A stretch of DNA of 64,000 bases from DATFVJ01 sp963826515 (lineage in GTDB: Bacteria > Actinomycetota > Actinomycetes > Streptosporangiales > Streptosporangiaceae), in NCBI GenBank assembly GCA_963826515.1, contig CAWGXI010000016.1, forward strand, positions 372,001-436,000, given 5' to 3'. The notes below the pieces were generated by a model. The model saw nothing but the letters and a program-made list of their open reading frames with translations. It was not told where the DNA came from and made no database searches. Positions 19,048 through 28,514 of the stretch are shown piece by piece. Positions within the stretch are counted from its first letter, which is position 1, and the number at the start of each line of letters is the position of its first letter. A program made the translations under genes and the position numbers.

Positions 19048-19723
19048 CTCTCGCAGGAGGTGGCGGAGTTCGCCGCCTCCGGCGCGCCGTGCAGCTCGAC
19101 CAGGTGGCCGAGCTGAAGGTCTCGCTGTCCGGCTCCCGTCCGCCGATCTGGCGCCGGGTGCGGCTGCCGGTCATGGCAACAACCCTCGGCGACCTCCACG
19201 ACGTCATCCAGGTGCTGTTCGGCTGGCACGGCGACCACCTGCACGTGTCCCAGGCGGGGGAAAAAGCGGTACAGCGACCCGCTCATGGACCTCGACGAGA
19301 CCCGCAACGAAGAGGCGATCCGGCTGCGCGTTGCCATGGCACGCAACGCCGGCAAGATCAGCTACACCTATGACCTCGGGGCATGCTGGGAGCACGAGAT
19401 CGCGCTGGAGCAGACGCTCCCGCGCGACCGGGGCCAGGACTACCCGGTCTGCGTGGCATACAAAGGCGACTCCCCGGTGGAGTACTGGTGCAAGGACGAC
19501 CCCGAAGAACCCGAGCCGGTCGACCTGGCCGAGGTCAACCGCAAGCTGGCCGCGCTCGGCGAGGCGGAGGAGCGAAGTGGCACCTCGGGCCATGAACCAC
19601 GGTCGCGGCGAGCCGCCGCTCGCCTCCCGCATCGAGCGCAGCGCGGAACTGAAGCGGACCCTGGTCGATTTCGCGCTCAGCCCGCGGTTCGAACGGCATC
19701 TGGAGCAGTTCATACTCGAGGCC
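19048..19723. repeat. 0.68-kb repeat, copy 1 (pRiA4b-ORF3 gene 3' part)
   Basis: Bases 19048-19723 match 62631-63305 in the same orientation. Differences include an extra base in the homopolymer region near 19255-19268 that shifts the frame here, and a few substitutions. Both copies break off at the same point within the short downstream ORF. Confidence 0.93.
19060..19590 (+). pseudogene. pRiA4b ORF-3-family protein, C-terminal domain, frameshifted
   Basis: Contains the PRiA4_ORF3 domain: 'VSLSGSRPPIWRRVRLPV', 'TLGDLHDVIQVLFGWHGDHL', then after a one-base shift near 19260 'MDLDETRNEEAIRLRVAMAR', 'ISYTYDLGACWEHEIALEQT' and 'VAYKGDSPVEYWC'. The long N-terminal region present at 61436-62630 is absent, so this is a 5'-truncated and frameshifted copy. 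The domain's molecular role is unknown; it is common on plasmids and in actinobacterial accessory DNA. Confidence 0.8.
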
Positions 19724-19738
19724 CAGACCCTCCGGTAA
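19577..19738 (+). pseudogene. Truncated small ORF downstream of pRiA4b-type gene, copy 1
   Basis: GTG 19577 opens a short helical protein ('SAELKRTLVDFALSPRFERH', 'LEQFILEA') overlapping the end of the pRiA4b-type gene. The repeat ends at 19723 and the frame closes five codons later, so this looks like the N-terminus of a longer protein cut by recombination. Family unknown. Confidence 0.45.
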
Positions 19739-19962
19739 TCATTAATTGAGTCCTTGGCCTGACCTGGGGTTCGTCGCCTGGCCGTCGATGTCGGGATGTC
19801 AGCAATCCACCTCCCTCTCAATCGGGGTCCGCCCACGCTGCCTCGCCGGTGCCCGATCTCGCCGCGCGCGGCCGGTTCGGCCGTGCGGAAAGGCCCTGTG
19901 AGCTGAGGAACTGTCACCTTCCAGAGGTCGAAAAGTAAGCCGATCGTGATCGTTAAAGGGGT

Positions 19963-20350
19963 ATGCTGACCTTCATGAACGCCCAGCAGCTCCCCGGCAT
20001 GCCACCTCCCTGGCGACTGGCCGTCACCCGCACCGGCGACGGCCGCGTGGTCGCAGTGCACGCCGGCCCGATGCTGCTGTCGGCCTTCCGCGCCGACGAC
20101 CTGGAGATGCGGGACCTGACGATCTGCGCGCTCACCGAAGGCAGCCGCTTCCAGGGCAAGACCGTCGCCGCCACGTTCGGCGTCCTGCCCTCCCAGGTGT
20201 CGCGGATCCGCTCCCGCTACCGCGAGCACGGCGCCAAGGGCCTGGTCCACCAGATGGGCCGCCCGCCGCTGCTCAACCCCACCCGGCTGCGGCAGGCCCG
20301 CACCTGGGCAGGACAGGGCCTCACCCACGCCGAGATCGGCCGGCGACGAC
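19963..20350 (+). pseudogene. Helix-turn-helix N-terminal part of a transposase
   Basis: Up to about residue 126 this reads as an HTH region of an IS630-like or related transposase: 'LTICALTEGSRFQGKTVAAT', 'FGVLPSQVSRIRSRYREHG' and 'AKGLVHQMGRPPLLN'. Coding character is lost after about 20345, where a different fragment begins. No DDE core is present. ATG 19963 or 19975 could be the start. Confidence 0.5.
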
Positions 20351-20491
20351 GAGGACTGGGGCTTCGCGATCTACGATCCCGCCACCGAGGCCTACACCCC
20401 GGCCCCGCTCCGCACCGGGCAGCCCACCGGGCACCCCAATGACGCCTTCGACACCGCCGCCATCATCCACCTCGCCGACTACCAGCAGTGA
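20341..20491 (+). pseudogene. C-terminal fragment of an unknown protein
   Basis: Open frame reading 'DDEDWGFAIYDPATEAYTPA' and 'NDAFDTAAIIHLADYQQ' before a TGA at 20489-20491. It looks like a genuine protein end spliced onto the upstream HTH fragment. I do not recognise the family. Confidence 0.4.
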
Positions 20492-20549
20492 ACATCACGC
20501 ACCCCGTAACCCGTAAGGAACTTACGAGGGGCTGCACTAGGGTGGCGCT

Positions 20550-22706
20550 ATGCCAGGTGCTCTCACCCCGACCGTTCATCAGCTGAAAATCGGCCTGCAG
20601 GGAGCAGCGCCGCCGCTGTGGCGGAGGATCCAGGTCCCGTCAGCGGCGAGCCTGGGGTTCCTGCACGACGTCATCCAGGAGGCGTTCGGCTGGGACAGCT
20701 CTCACCTGCATCGGTTCCAGGACGGACGCGGCCGCGAGTGGGGCGAGCCTCCCGTCCTGGACGGCGGCGGGTACATGGCAGCGGCGTTCGCCGACGAAGA
20801 AGAGGCCGAGCTCGGCAAGGTCCTGCGCGCCGAGGGCGCCGCGGTCGAGTACGTCTACGACTTCGGTGACAGCTGGCTCCACCGGATCGAGGCGGAGAAG
20901 ATCATTCCGCTCGATCCCGGCGTGACCTACCCGAGGTGCACGGGCGGCCGCCGCGCCGCAGCCCCGGCGGAGGACATCGGGGGGATCTGGGGGCTGGAAG
21001 AGGTCGTCTACCTGGCCACGCACCCGGAGGCGGATCCTCCCGAGCATTTCCAAGACCTCGTATGCCACCTGCGTGAGAAGGGATATGACCCGGGTGCGTT
21101 CGATCCCGCGGAACTGACCGCCAGGCTGTCCGGCCTGACCGTGCGGACGGCGACCAAGGCCACCAGGACACGGAACCGAACGCGGCGCAGGACCCAGCGG
21201 CTCACCAGCGAAGACCTTGAGTTCTGCACGTGCGGCCGGTGCCAGGCAGGCGACCCTGTCCGGTCCGTCGATGGCAGCTACCTCACCGAGGAAGTCCCCG
21301 GCGACGCGGAGGTGTTTCCGGTGCTCACGCTGCCGCCGCCCGCCGAGCTGGCGGCACAGGCACGCCGGGTGCCGCTCATCGATGATGCCTTGCGCCTGGC
21401 TGGATGGTGCGCTCCCAGCAGGCAGGTGACGGCCAAGGGCGTGCTCAAGCCGCCCGCGGCCCGGCAGACCGTCGAGGAACTCCGGCTGTGGCAACGAGAT
21501 GACAAGCTCACCGACCCACGCACCAGGACCGATGCCCTGGCCGGCCTGCGCAGCGCCGCAGACCTCGCCGTCCTGGACGTCCCCTGGCGGTTCGCCCTCG
21601 GGAACGGGCTCATCGCGATCCGCTCCGGTCAGGCCGTCCCCGGGCCAGGCCTGCCCGATCCAGGCAATGCCGGCCAGATCCTGTCCTGCTGGCAGGAGGC
21701 GCTCGAGGAGGAGCTGGGCGCGCTGGATGACATGGGCGGGCGGATCCTGCCCGGCATGCTGAGCATGATCGGCGAGCAGTTCGACAGCGTCGTCGTCCCG
21801 GTGCTCAAGCTCCTCTACCGGCTCCCGGACGAGGAGTGGCTCGACACCGGCAGCCTCATGTCCTCGCTGGGCGCGGACGCCGGCGAATCCGGCACATCGA
21901 TCGGGGACGTCTTCATCATCGAGAGCACGGCACGGCTGATGAAGACCCTCTCCGGCTTCGGAGCCGCCGACGTGGACTGGGGAACCACGCAGTGGCGCAG
22001 TGATCACGCCGCCGCCACCATGCTCTTCGCCGGCAGCTCGCCCGCAAAGCCTGACTACCGGATGCGGCTGACACCCCTGGGCCGATACGGTATCCGGAAC
22101 ATCCTGGTGAGCGAGGGTCACACTGCGCGCGCCGTCGGCGACCTGGCCGCTGCCGATGCCGCAACCCTGCTCGACGCGCTGCCGGACTACGATCCCGCGG
22201 GTTTCGACGCTGAGCTCAGCGGATGGCTGGCCGGCCGCGATGAGGCAGGCGCGGTCGCCCAGCTGCTCGAGGCTGTACCGGGAACCAACCCCGACCCCGA
22301 CCTCGCGCGGCGTCGCGTCGCCGTGATCGCCGTCCTGACCAAGGTCAAGCCGGACGATGCCCGGGCGATCCTCCGCAGCACGGCCGCGAACGGATCGGAC
22401 GGCCGCTGTCATATCGCGGCGGGCGTGCTAGCCAACCTCGGCGAAGAACCGCCGCTCTACCGGGAGACAACGCAGCAATGGCTGCTCATCGACCTGCTCA
22501 CCGCGCTGCGGGCCGGCAACCTGGGCGAGAACCTGACCCAGCGCACGCTGGAAGCCATCAGGTCGCATGCCGACGACCTGTGGCGCAGCGATCACCCGGC
22601 CGCGGCCGACGCCATCGAAGCGACCGCAGCCGCGATACGGGACACCGACAAGGGACTGGCGAAGCGACTGCGCCGTTCTGCGCACAAGGCACGCACCCGC
22701 AGGTGA
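20550..22706 (+). CDS. Large pRiA4b ORF-3-family protein
   Basis: A 718-residue protein. The N-terminal PRiA4_ORF3 domain covers about residues 8-190: 'LKIGLQGAAPPLWRRIQVPS', 'FLHDVIQEAFGWDSSHLHRF', 'YVYDFGDSWLHRIEAEKIIP'. A basic linker follows, then a possible metal site 'FCTCGRC' near 225-232, then a long helical C-terminal region of about 480 residues that I do not recognise. ATG 20550 is preceded by a gene-poor 58 bp. It is intact, unlike the two shorter relatives in this window. Function unknown; the family was named from an Agrobacterium plasmid ORF. Confidence 0.82.
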   Translation: MPGALTPTVHQLKIGLQGAAPPLWRRIQVPSAASLGFLHDVIQEAFGWDSSHLHRFQDGRGREWGEPPVLDGGGYMAAAFADEEEAELGKVLRAEGAAVEYVYDFGDSWLHRIEAEKIIPLDPGVTYPRCTGGRRAAAPAEDIGGIWGLEEVVYLATHPEADPPEHFQDLVCHLREKGYDPGAFDPAELTARLSGLTVRTATKATRTRNRTRRRTQRLTSEDLEFCTCGRCQAGDPVRSVDGSYLTEEVPGDAEVFPVLTLPPPAELAAQARRVPLIDDALRLAGWCAPSRQVTAKGVLKPPAARQTVEELRLWQRDDKLTDPRTRTDALAGLRSAADLAVLDVPWRFALGNGLIAIRSGQAVPGPGLPDPGNAGQILSCWQEALEEELGALDDMGGRILPGMLSMIGEQFDSVVVPVLKLLYRLPDEEWLDTGSLMSSLGADAGESGTSIGDVFIIESTARLMKTLSGFGAADVDWGTTQWRSDHAAATMLFAGSSPAKPDYRMRLTPLGRYGIRNILVSEGHTARAVGDLAAADAATLLDALPDYDPAGFDAELSGWLAGRDEAGAVAQLLEAVPGTNPDPDLARRRVAVIAVLTKVKPDDARAILRSTAANGSDGRCHIAAGVLANLGEEPPLYRETTQQWLLIDLLTALRAGNLGENLTQRTLEAIRSHADDLWRSDHPAAADAIEATAAAIRDTDKGLAKRLRRSAHKARTRR

Positions 22707-22759
22707 CCGGCCCGAGCTCGACGACGATGTCGTCCACCATCTGGCAAGCCGAGGGTCAG

Positions 22760-23887
22760 CTAGTGTCCCGGGTCTTTGATTCGTCGGAGAAGTCGCCCGA
22801 GTGATTCGAGGATTTCTTCCGCAGATTTCGTCCAGATGAAGGGTTTGGGGTCCTCGTTCCAGTTGTCCACCCAGGCAAGGATGTCCTTCTCGAGCTGCTT
22901 GACGGACTTGTGCACGCCACGGCGCAGCAGTTTATCGGTCAAAAGCCCGAACCAGCGCTCGACCTGGTTCAGCCAGGACGAACTGGTCGGCGTGAAATGA
23001 ACATGGAACCGTGGGTGCTTTGCCAGCCATTCCTGGACAGCCGGGGTCTTATGCGTGGCGTAGTTGTCCGCGATGATGTGGATCTGCAGGACATGCGGCT
23101 CGCCGCCCGGCTCGTCCGGTTCCGTGAGCTGGGGTGCCTGCTTGTCGATCTCCTCCAGGAACTTGATCCATTCCTTCGCCCGATGGCTTTTGCAGGTTTT
23201 CGCGATCACCAGGCCGGTCGCGATGTCGAACGCCGCGAACAGGTCAACGGTGCCATGCCGGACATAGTCATGCGTCCGCTTCTCGGGCATGCCGGGCATC
23301 ATCGGCAGCACCGGCTGGGACCGGTCAAGAGCCTGGACCTGGGACTTCTCGTCCGCGCACAGCACAACCGCGTGCTCAGGCGGATTCAGGTACAAGCCGA
23401 CGACATCGCAGACCTTCTCCACGAACAGCGGATCGGATGACAGCTTGAACGTATCCGCCAGATGGGGCTTCAGCCCGAAAGCCTTCCAGATCCGGCCGAT
23501 AGTGGACCGGGACAAGCCCGAACGTTTCGCCATGGATGCCCTCGACCAGTGGGTCGCGTCATCCGGCGTTTCCTCCAAAGTATCGACGACGACTTTTTCT
23601 ACCTGCTCGTCGGTGATCGTCGGCTCACGTCCCGGACGCGGCTCATCAGCCAGCCCGTCCAGGCGCTTGTCAATGAACCGCTTACGCCACTTCCCGACCG
23701 TTGTTTCATGATACCGGAGCAACGCTGCGGTTTCTTTATTGTCGTGGCCTTGCGCGCAGGTCAGGATGATATTCGCCCGCAGCGCCAGGGCTTGTGATGA
23801 TTTCGCCCGGCGCGCCCATCTTTGGAGAGTGGCCTGCTCGTCATCGGAAAGCGTCAACTCGGCCTTAGGCCGTCCCGTCCTTGGCAT
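22760..23887 (-). CDS. IS630-family transposase
   Basis: A 375-residue transposase from ATG 23887 ('MPRTGRPKAELTLSDDEQAT'). The N-terminal HTH has 'ALLRYHETTVGKWRKRF' and the second HTH 'RSGLSRSTIGRIWKAFGLKP'. DDE core: first Asp in 'VVLCADEKSQVQALDRSQP', second in 'IIADNYATHKTPAVQEWLAK', Glu in 'SSWLNQVERWFGLL'. All are present with normal spacing, so it should be active. The TAG stop is completed by the element end and the duplicated TA, so the reading frame runs to the very last base. Confidence 0.95.
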   Translation of the reverse strand: MPRTGRPKAELTLSDDEQATLQRWARRAKSSQALALRANIILTCAQGHDNKETAALLRYHETTVGKWRKRFIDKRLDGLADEPRPGREPTITDEQVEKVVVDTLEETPDDATHWSRASMAKRSGLSRSTIGRIWKAFGLKPHLADTFKLSSDPLFVEKVCDVVGLYLNPPEHAVVLCADEKSQVQALDRSQPVLPMMPGMPEKRTHDYVRHGTVDLFAAFDIATGLVIAKTCKSHRAKEWIKFLEEIDKQAPQLTEPDEPGGEPHVLQIHIIADNYATHKTPAVQEWLAKHPRFHVHFTPTSSSWLNQVERWFGLLTDKLLRRGVHKSVKQLEKDILAWVDNWNEDPKPFIWTKSAEEILESLGRLLRRIKDPGH

Positions 23888-23990
23888 ATCAGTGACTCTA
23901 CTGACATGATCAGTTACATTCAGTTGTGACACGCGATGACACGGTGTGACCTGGCTCACCTATACGGTGGTCCAAAGACCCGGGACACTA
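22761..23990. mobile_element. Complete IS630-family insertion sequence
   Basis: Perfect 15-bp terminal inverted repeats (gtgtcccgggtcttt at the left, its complement at the right) flanked by TA on both sides, the target duplication typical of IS630/Tc1-mariner. Restoring the target gives gtcagctagcagc. One intact transposase gene fills the element. The uninterrupted repeats and gene suggest recent insertion. Confidence 0.95.
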
Positions 23991-24227
23991 GCAGCACGCC
24001 CACAGCGTCGCGGCTTTCCTGCAGGTGAATGCCGACCGCGGCCAGGGCGGTGCTTGGTGAACGCGTCGAAGACCCCGTCGGCGAGCTGGAGGCGGCGCGT
24101 GCGGCTTCTGCGGCGCTGGCAACCCGCGGCGTGGCGATGCAGTCGGCCGAGGTTTCGCCCAGCGCGGTGGCGGCGGTGGTGAAATGCTGACGAACGGGTA
24201 CGTCCCCACTGGACTTAACCCGCAGGT

Positions 24228-24233
24228 TATAAT
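24228..24233 (+). promoter_or_regulatory. higBA -10 element
   Basis: Perfect TATAAT exactly six bases before the GTG of the toxin gene, preceded by a short inverted repeat aacc-cgca-ggtt. The spacing implies transcription starts at or next to the start codon, i.e. a leaderless mRNA. Confidence 0.65.
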
Positions 24234-24239
24234 CGTGGG

Positions 24240-24602
24240 GTGAGCTGGGAGATCATCCTGGTCCCCGAGGTCCACGACTGGTTCATGGCGCTGGACGACG
24301 TCAGCGCCAGCCTGGTACGGGACTCGGTCGAGTTGCTCGCCGAGCGCGGCCCCGCGCTCGGCCGCCCCGCGGTGGACCGGATCACCGGCTCCAGGCTGCA
24401 CAACCTCAAGGAACTACGTCCCGGGTCCGCGGGGAAGACCGAGATCCGGATCCTGTTCATCTTCGACCCGCAGCGCCGCGCCGTCTTGCTGGTGGCAGGC
24501 GACAAGGCCGGCAACTGGACCCGCTGGTACCGCGACGCCATCAAGCTGGCCGAGGACCGCTACGCCCGCTATCTCGCCACCCAGCCCGAGGAGATCCAAT
24601 GA
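24240..24602 (+). CDS. higB: HigB-like (Gp49/RelE superfamily) toxin
   Basis: A 120-residue protein starting at GTG 24240: 'WEIILVPEVHDWFMALDDVS', 'GRPAVDRITGSRLHNLKELR', 'TEIRILFIFDPQRRAVLLVA', 'GDKAGNWTRWYRDAIKLAED'. These are the HigB/Gp49 motifs of ribosome-dependent mRNA interferases. The gene order is toxin first, as in classical higBA, and its TGA overlaps the antitoxin ATG as ATGA. Intact. Confidence 0.88.
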   Translation: MSWEIILVPEVHDWFMALDDVSASLVRDSVELLAERGPALGRPAVDRITGSRLHNLKELRPGSAGKTEIRILFIFDPQRRAVLLVAGDKAGNWTRWYRDAIKLAEDRYARYLATQPEEIQ

Positions 24603-24952
24603 CCGAGCACTACCGGTGGGAAACCACCCTGAGCGAGCGCCGCCGCGCCGACCCGGGCATCGACGACCCGGCCCGCCGCGCCGCGGCCCGCAGCATCCGC
24701 AATGCCCGCGACATCGGCTACCGCCTTGCCCAGATGCGCAAGCAGCGCGGCATGACCCAGGCCGAGGTCGCCCGGGCTATGGGGCTCAGCCAGGCCCGCG
24801 TGTCCCGGATGGAACACGGCGACATCGAACGGATGCAGGTCGAATCGATCGCCGCCTACGTCACCGCCATCGGCGGCCACCTGCGCCTGGTGGCCGACTT
24901 CGACCAGGCCACCACCACGTTCATCGACTACACCGACACACTCACCGCCTGA
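24599..24952 (+). CDS. higA: HigA-like XRE-family antitoxin
   Basis: A 117-residue protein. An HTH_3 (XRE) domain covers about residues 40-97: 'LAQMRKQRGMTQAEVARAMG', 'LSQARVSRMEHGDIERMQV', 'IAAYVTAIGGHLRLVADFD'. It should bind the HigB toxin and repress the shared promoter. Coupled to higB by a 4-bp overlap. Complete and free of lesions. Confidence 0.9.
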   Translation: MTEHYRWETTLSERRRADPGIDDPARRAAARSIRNARDIGYRLAQMRKQRGMTQAEVARAMGLSQARVSRMEHGDIERMQVESIAAYVTAIGGHLRLVADFDQATTTFIDYTDTLTA

Positions 24953-25727
24953 GCATCCGCGCCCCGGTCCGGCGCGTTGGCATAACTCGTCATTTTGTGT
25001 CGCCATCGTATCGTGCCAGGACCGGGGCGAGCTTTGCGGCGACCAACGCCTGATGCAGCGGAAGGCCTTCTCCAGTCCGCAGGTGCCGGCTGCCCGAACC
25101 CCCAACTCAGTCCATGCACGGCGCGATCACCGGGAAATATCCGGGACAACCATCGTTTGCCGCCCATAACCGCATAGGCGGCGGTCCGCGTCGCCCCGCG
25201 CCGAACCCGGAGGGCCGTACACATAACAGGGTCATCTGTACCACGGACAGCATGCCCATCAGCGCGACGTCACCTGCGCAGAATCGGCAGGGAGCGAAGC
25301 CACGACACCCGGCGCCAATAAGACCGTCACTTTCCGTAACAAGGTTGGCTCCCCTATTGGGGAGCGGAACCCGGGCCCGCAGGTCCGCGTGAGCGTCTGG
25401 CGGACCGCTACCTTTGCAGCCGCCGCACCCTCCGCACCCGCGGCGGCGCGTCCAGGGCCGGAAACGTCTACGCGTATTCTCCGTGGCCCGGCTGTCCCGT
25501 GCCGGGCAAGGGATGGACCGGCACGCTGACCTGCAGGAACTGCGCAGCACGGCGAAGGCATCCGGGTGTTGGCGGCCACGCTGTTTGTGCACGCGTCGGC
25601 AAGTTTTCGTGTTCACGGGTCGGCAGGTCTTGACGGGGATGGGCGCGTGGATTGGCATGCAGAGGCCCTGGGCACAGGTCCGCCGCCTGGCTGCGTGGGA
25701 GACAGGCGGCGGGCGGTGATTTCCGGT
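24953..25727. other. No recognisable gene
   Basis: No reading frame here has convincing protein features. The stretch lies between higBA and the decayed DUF6431 transposon and may contain that transposon's left end; I could not find an inverted match to the right flank. The segment tcactttccgtaac at about 25327 resembles tcactttcacttcac at 29222-29240 but in direct orientation. Confidence 0.5.
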
Positions 25728-26006
25728 TCAGGATGCCCGGCGGTGCGGGCGGCTGCGTGATGACAGCGTGGCTGCCGACGTGCTGAGCAGGCCGGCGAGC
25801 GCGTCGATGGCTTCGAGCAGCAGGGCGTCGAGGCGGGCCTGCTGGTCTGCGGCGTGGCGGGCGCGGAATCCGGCGACGGCGCGGCGGTGCTCGGCTTGGG
25901 CGGCGAGCTGGCGGACCCGTGCGGCGACGGCTGGGTTCATCAGGGTCCGGCGGCCGGGCTGGGCAGCCGGGGCCGGCGGCAGCGCTGATGCCGGGTGGCC
26001 GGGCAT
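25728..26006 (-). CDS. Small helical protein of the DUF6431 transposon
   Basis: A 92-residue protein starting two bases after the ATPase stop. The part 'MNPAVAARVRQLAAQAEHRR' onward is helical and Ala/Arg-rich, including 'LDALLLEAIDALAGLLS'. Position as the last gene of the transposon operon suggests an accessory role. I do not recognise the family. Confidence 0.5.
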   Translation of the reverse strand: MPGHPASALPPAPAAQPGRRTLMNPAVAARVRQLAAQAEHRRAVAGFRARHAADQQARLDALLLEAIDALAGLLSTSAATLSSRSRPHRRAS

Positions 26007-26008
26007 GG

Positions 26009-27108
26009 TCAGTCCCGGGTGAGCTCGGCGACGGCTTTCTTGGCGCAGGCGTCGCCGGCAAGGTCCTTGCCGACGGCCACGGCAGCGATCAGCGCGGCGG
26101 CAGCGGCGTTGTTGAGCGCGCGGGGCAGGCCGTTGGCGACCCGGTGCAGCCCGGCGATGGCGTCGTCGGCGAACAGCGGCTCCTCGCGCCCGGCCAGCGC
26201 CAGGTGATGGCGCAGGTAGGCGGCGGATTCGGCGAGGTCCATCGGCTTGATCGTGAACCGGGTGGCGATCCGCTGGCCGGGGGCGGCGAACATGCCCAAG
26301 CGCAGCTGCCGGTTCAAGGTGGGCTGCCCGGCGAGGATCGCGGCGAACGGGGAGGCGAAATCTTTGTCTGAGTTCGTCAGGAGCCGCAGTTCCTCGAGCT
26401 GGTCGGGCTGCATGAGATGAGCCTCGTCGATTTTACCGACCGCGGTCTGCCCGAAAGGTGGTGTGACCTGCTGTTTCACGCCACGTACATGTTCGCGACG
26501 TCGGCTGCTGACGAAACGCCAGTGCCCGCATCGCAAGATAAAAGATCACCAAGGAGAAGGCTTGCAGGGCCACCGGCTCCGTACGTCCGCTTTCTGTCGT
26601 GACGTGGCCGACGTGGCGAACGTCCCCGACCTGGGGGGTTAACCAGTCCGGGACGCTCCTGCGGGGAGGCTCGCCGGACGTCGCGTACGGCTCAGCGGAC
26701 GGTCGGTAAATCGCAGATGAGCACGACCCGGCGGTGCCTTTCTGCTGCCTCGGCGGCGAGCAGGTCGCCGGCCTAGGCCATCAGCTCGGCTTTCAGGTAC
26801 CGGGGCTGGGCGCCCAGCGCCCGGACGATGGTGACATACAGGCCCCTGGTGCCGAACGCCGGGTTGGCGATGTAGATGACCTGGTGCCGGGTCAGGTCGA
26901 GTCCGGCGACCGCGGTGCGCAGCGCCACCGTCTTGCCGGCGCCGACGTCCCCCGTGACCACTCCCAGCGCGGACTCCACCACGCAGAAGCTGATCCGGGC
27001 GATCGCCTCGGCATGCGCCTGGCGGGCGAACAGGTCCCGGGCGGGGATGGATTTGCCGAACGGGGTGCGGGCCAGGCCGAAGTGCGCGGCCCACGGCGCG
27101 GCGCTCAC
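26009..27108 (-). pseudogene. AAA ATPase of transposon (TniB/IstB-like), interrupted
   Basis: GTG 27108 overlaps the transposase TGA as GTGA. The first part reads 'FGLARTPFGKSIPARDLFAR' and carries Walker A 'GDVGAGKT' ('VVTGDVGAGKTVALRTAVAG'). A TAG at about 26773 interrupts it after 'YLKAELMA'. The frame resumes with 'GDLLAAEAAERHRRVVLIC', is then split by a 281-bp insert exactly inside Walker B (VLIC-DEAH), and continues with 'DEAHLMQPDQLEELRLLTN', 'AAILAGQPTLNRQLRLGMFA' and 'IATRFTIKPMDLAESAAYLR'. Restoring these lesions would give about 270 residues. It would have supported target selection by the DDE transposase. Confidence 0.85.
26430..26710. mobile_element. 281-bp MITE-like insertion
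   Basis: Ends in 10-bp inverted repeats (tttaccgacc near 26432, ggtcggtaaa at 26701-26710) and is flanked by a 3-bp duplication tcg (26427-26429 and 26711-26713). Removing it plus one tcg restores the codons V-L-I-C-D-E-A-H of the ATPase Walker B. It carries no gene, so it would have needed a transposase in trans. Confidence 0.8.
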
Positions 27109-28502
27109 CGCCCCTCCTCCTGCTCCCGCTCCTCCTGCTCCCGCTCCTGCTGCTGGCCGGGTTCGCCGGCGGTGAGCCTGCCCAGCTGGGTGAAGTCGAT
27201 CTTGGCCCCGGTCCCGGCGGCCTCCTCGTGGGCGGCGGCGACCATGCCGAGGTAGCCGGTCCCGGTCGGCGCTGGGTCCGGGCGGGCCGCCTGCGGACGG
27301 CGCGGTGCACATGGCGGCGGGTGACGAACGGGGTCGCGGCCCCGGCGGGCTTGCCGTCCAGGAACACCTCGATGCGGGTGAGGTCCTCCGGGTCATACCG
27401 CAGCTCCACCCGCCGGCCCACCAGCGCCGGGCCGGCGGCATAGGCGTTGCCTTCAAGCGGGACGGTGGCGGTGCGGGTGACCCGGCGGGTGACCGACCAG
27501 CGGAACGCCTCGCGCAGCAGCGCGGGATCGGCCTTCCGGGGTGGCCCGGCGGCCTCGAACCGGCCGATCGGCGTCTGGCCGGTCTCGGCGTGTGTCCGCC
27601 GGTTGGCGACCTGCCCGGCCCACGCGGTGAACAGGTCGTTGAGCGCATCGAGGGACTCGATGCCGTGATGGGTCGCTTCGGCCAGGAACGCCTCGCGGAT
27701 ATAGCGGTTCAGCCTCTCCTGTTTCCCCCGGCCTTCCGGTGCGTAACGCTTACTGTGCACCAGGCGGATGCCGAGCACCCCGCAGGTGCGGGCCAGCCAC
27801 GCATTGGAGAAAGGCGCGCCGTTATCCACGCGTATAGAACCTGCGGGACGCCGCGGCGGGTGACCGCCCGGCGCAGCAGATCCTGGCAGGCGCGGGCGTT
27901 CTCGTGCGCGAAGAACCGGCCACCGGCCAGCAGCCGGGAATGGTCATCGACGATCAGGCACAGCCGCGCCCGCGCCGACGCCTCCCGCTTCGGGTACGGC
28001 ACCCACGGGCCGGCCAGCACGTCGGTGATCCACCGCTCGTTCGGGCGGGCGGCCTCCTACCGGCCGTACGCCTTCGGCTCGGCGGCCAGCGCCGCCCGGT
28101 GCAGCCCGGCACGGCGGAGCTGGCCGCGCACCGTCCGCTCCGAGACGGCCACCCCGTGCCGGTGGAACAGGATCGAGGCGATCTGGGCGGCGGAGCGGCC
28201 GGGCAGCTCCAGCCGCAGCGCGGCGGCCTCGGCGAACAGCTGCGGGTGCGCGCGCACCACACCGGTGTCCGCCCGCGGCGAGGGCTTGAGTGCCTCCAGC
28301 CCGCCCTTGCGCCACGCCCGCAGCCAGCGGTCGATCGCCCCCGCGAACAAGTGCGTGATGAACCGTCCGGGTGCGTGTGAGCGTGGGCGGCGATCTGGCG
28401 GACCAGCGCCCCCCGCTCCGCCGGGCTCAGCCGGTCACTGGCCGCCTCGGCAATCACCGCCCAGAGGTGCAACGCGATCTCTTCCTGCCCCTTGTGGTCC
28501 AT
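27105..28502 (-). pseudogene. DDE transposase with integrase core, multiply frameshifted
   Basis: Start ATG 28502 ('MDHKGQEEIALHLWAVIAEA'). After a frame change near 28370 come HTH segments 'WLRAWRKGGLEALKPSPRAD' and 'VAVSERTVRGQLRRAGLHRA', then a TAG near 28057, then the core: 'CLIVDDHSRLLAGGRFFAHE'. A shift near 27835 gives 'VDNGAPFSNAWLARTCGVLG' and 'GRGKQERLNRYIREAFLAEA', holding the second Asp and the Glu. A last shift near 27290 leads to a Gln/Glu/Arg-rich tail ending at TGA 27105. At least four lesions; inactive. Confidence 0.8.
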
Positions 28503-28514
28503 GCTCTCCTCCGT

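Noticed and set aside
23988..24227. Gene between the IS630 element and higB
   Set aside because: Short open stretches only, no start with a ribosome site and no recognisable protein; treated as intergenic or decayed.
25107..25658. Minus-strand Cys/Arg/Pro-rich open frame
   Set aside because: Composition is that of a non-coding GC-rich frame; no family features.
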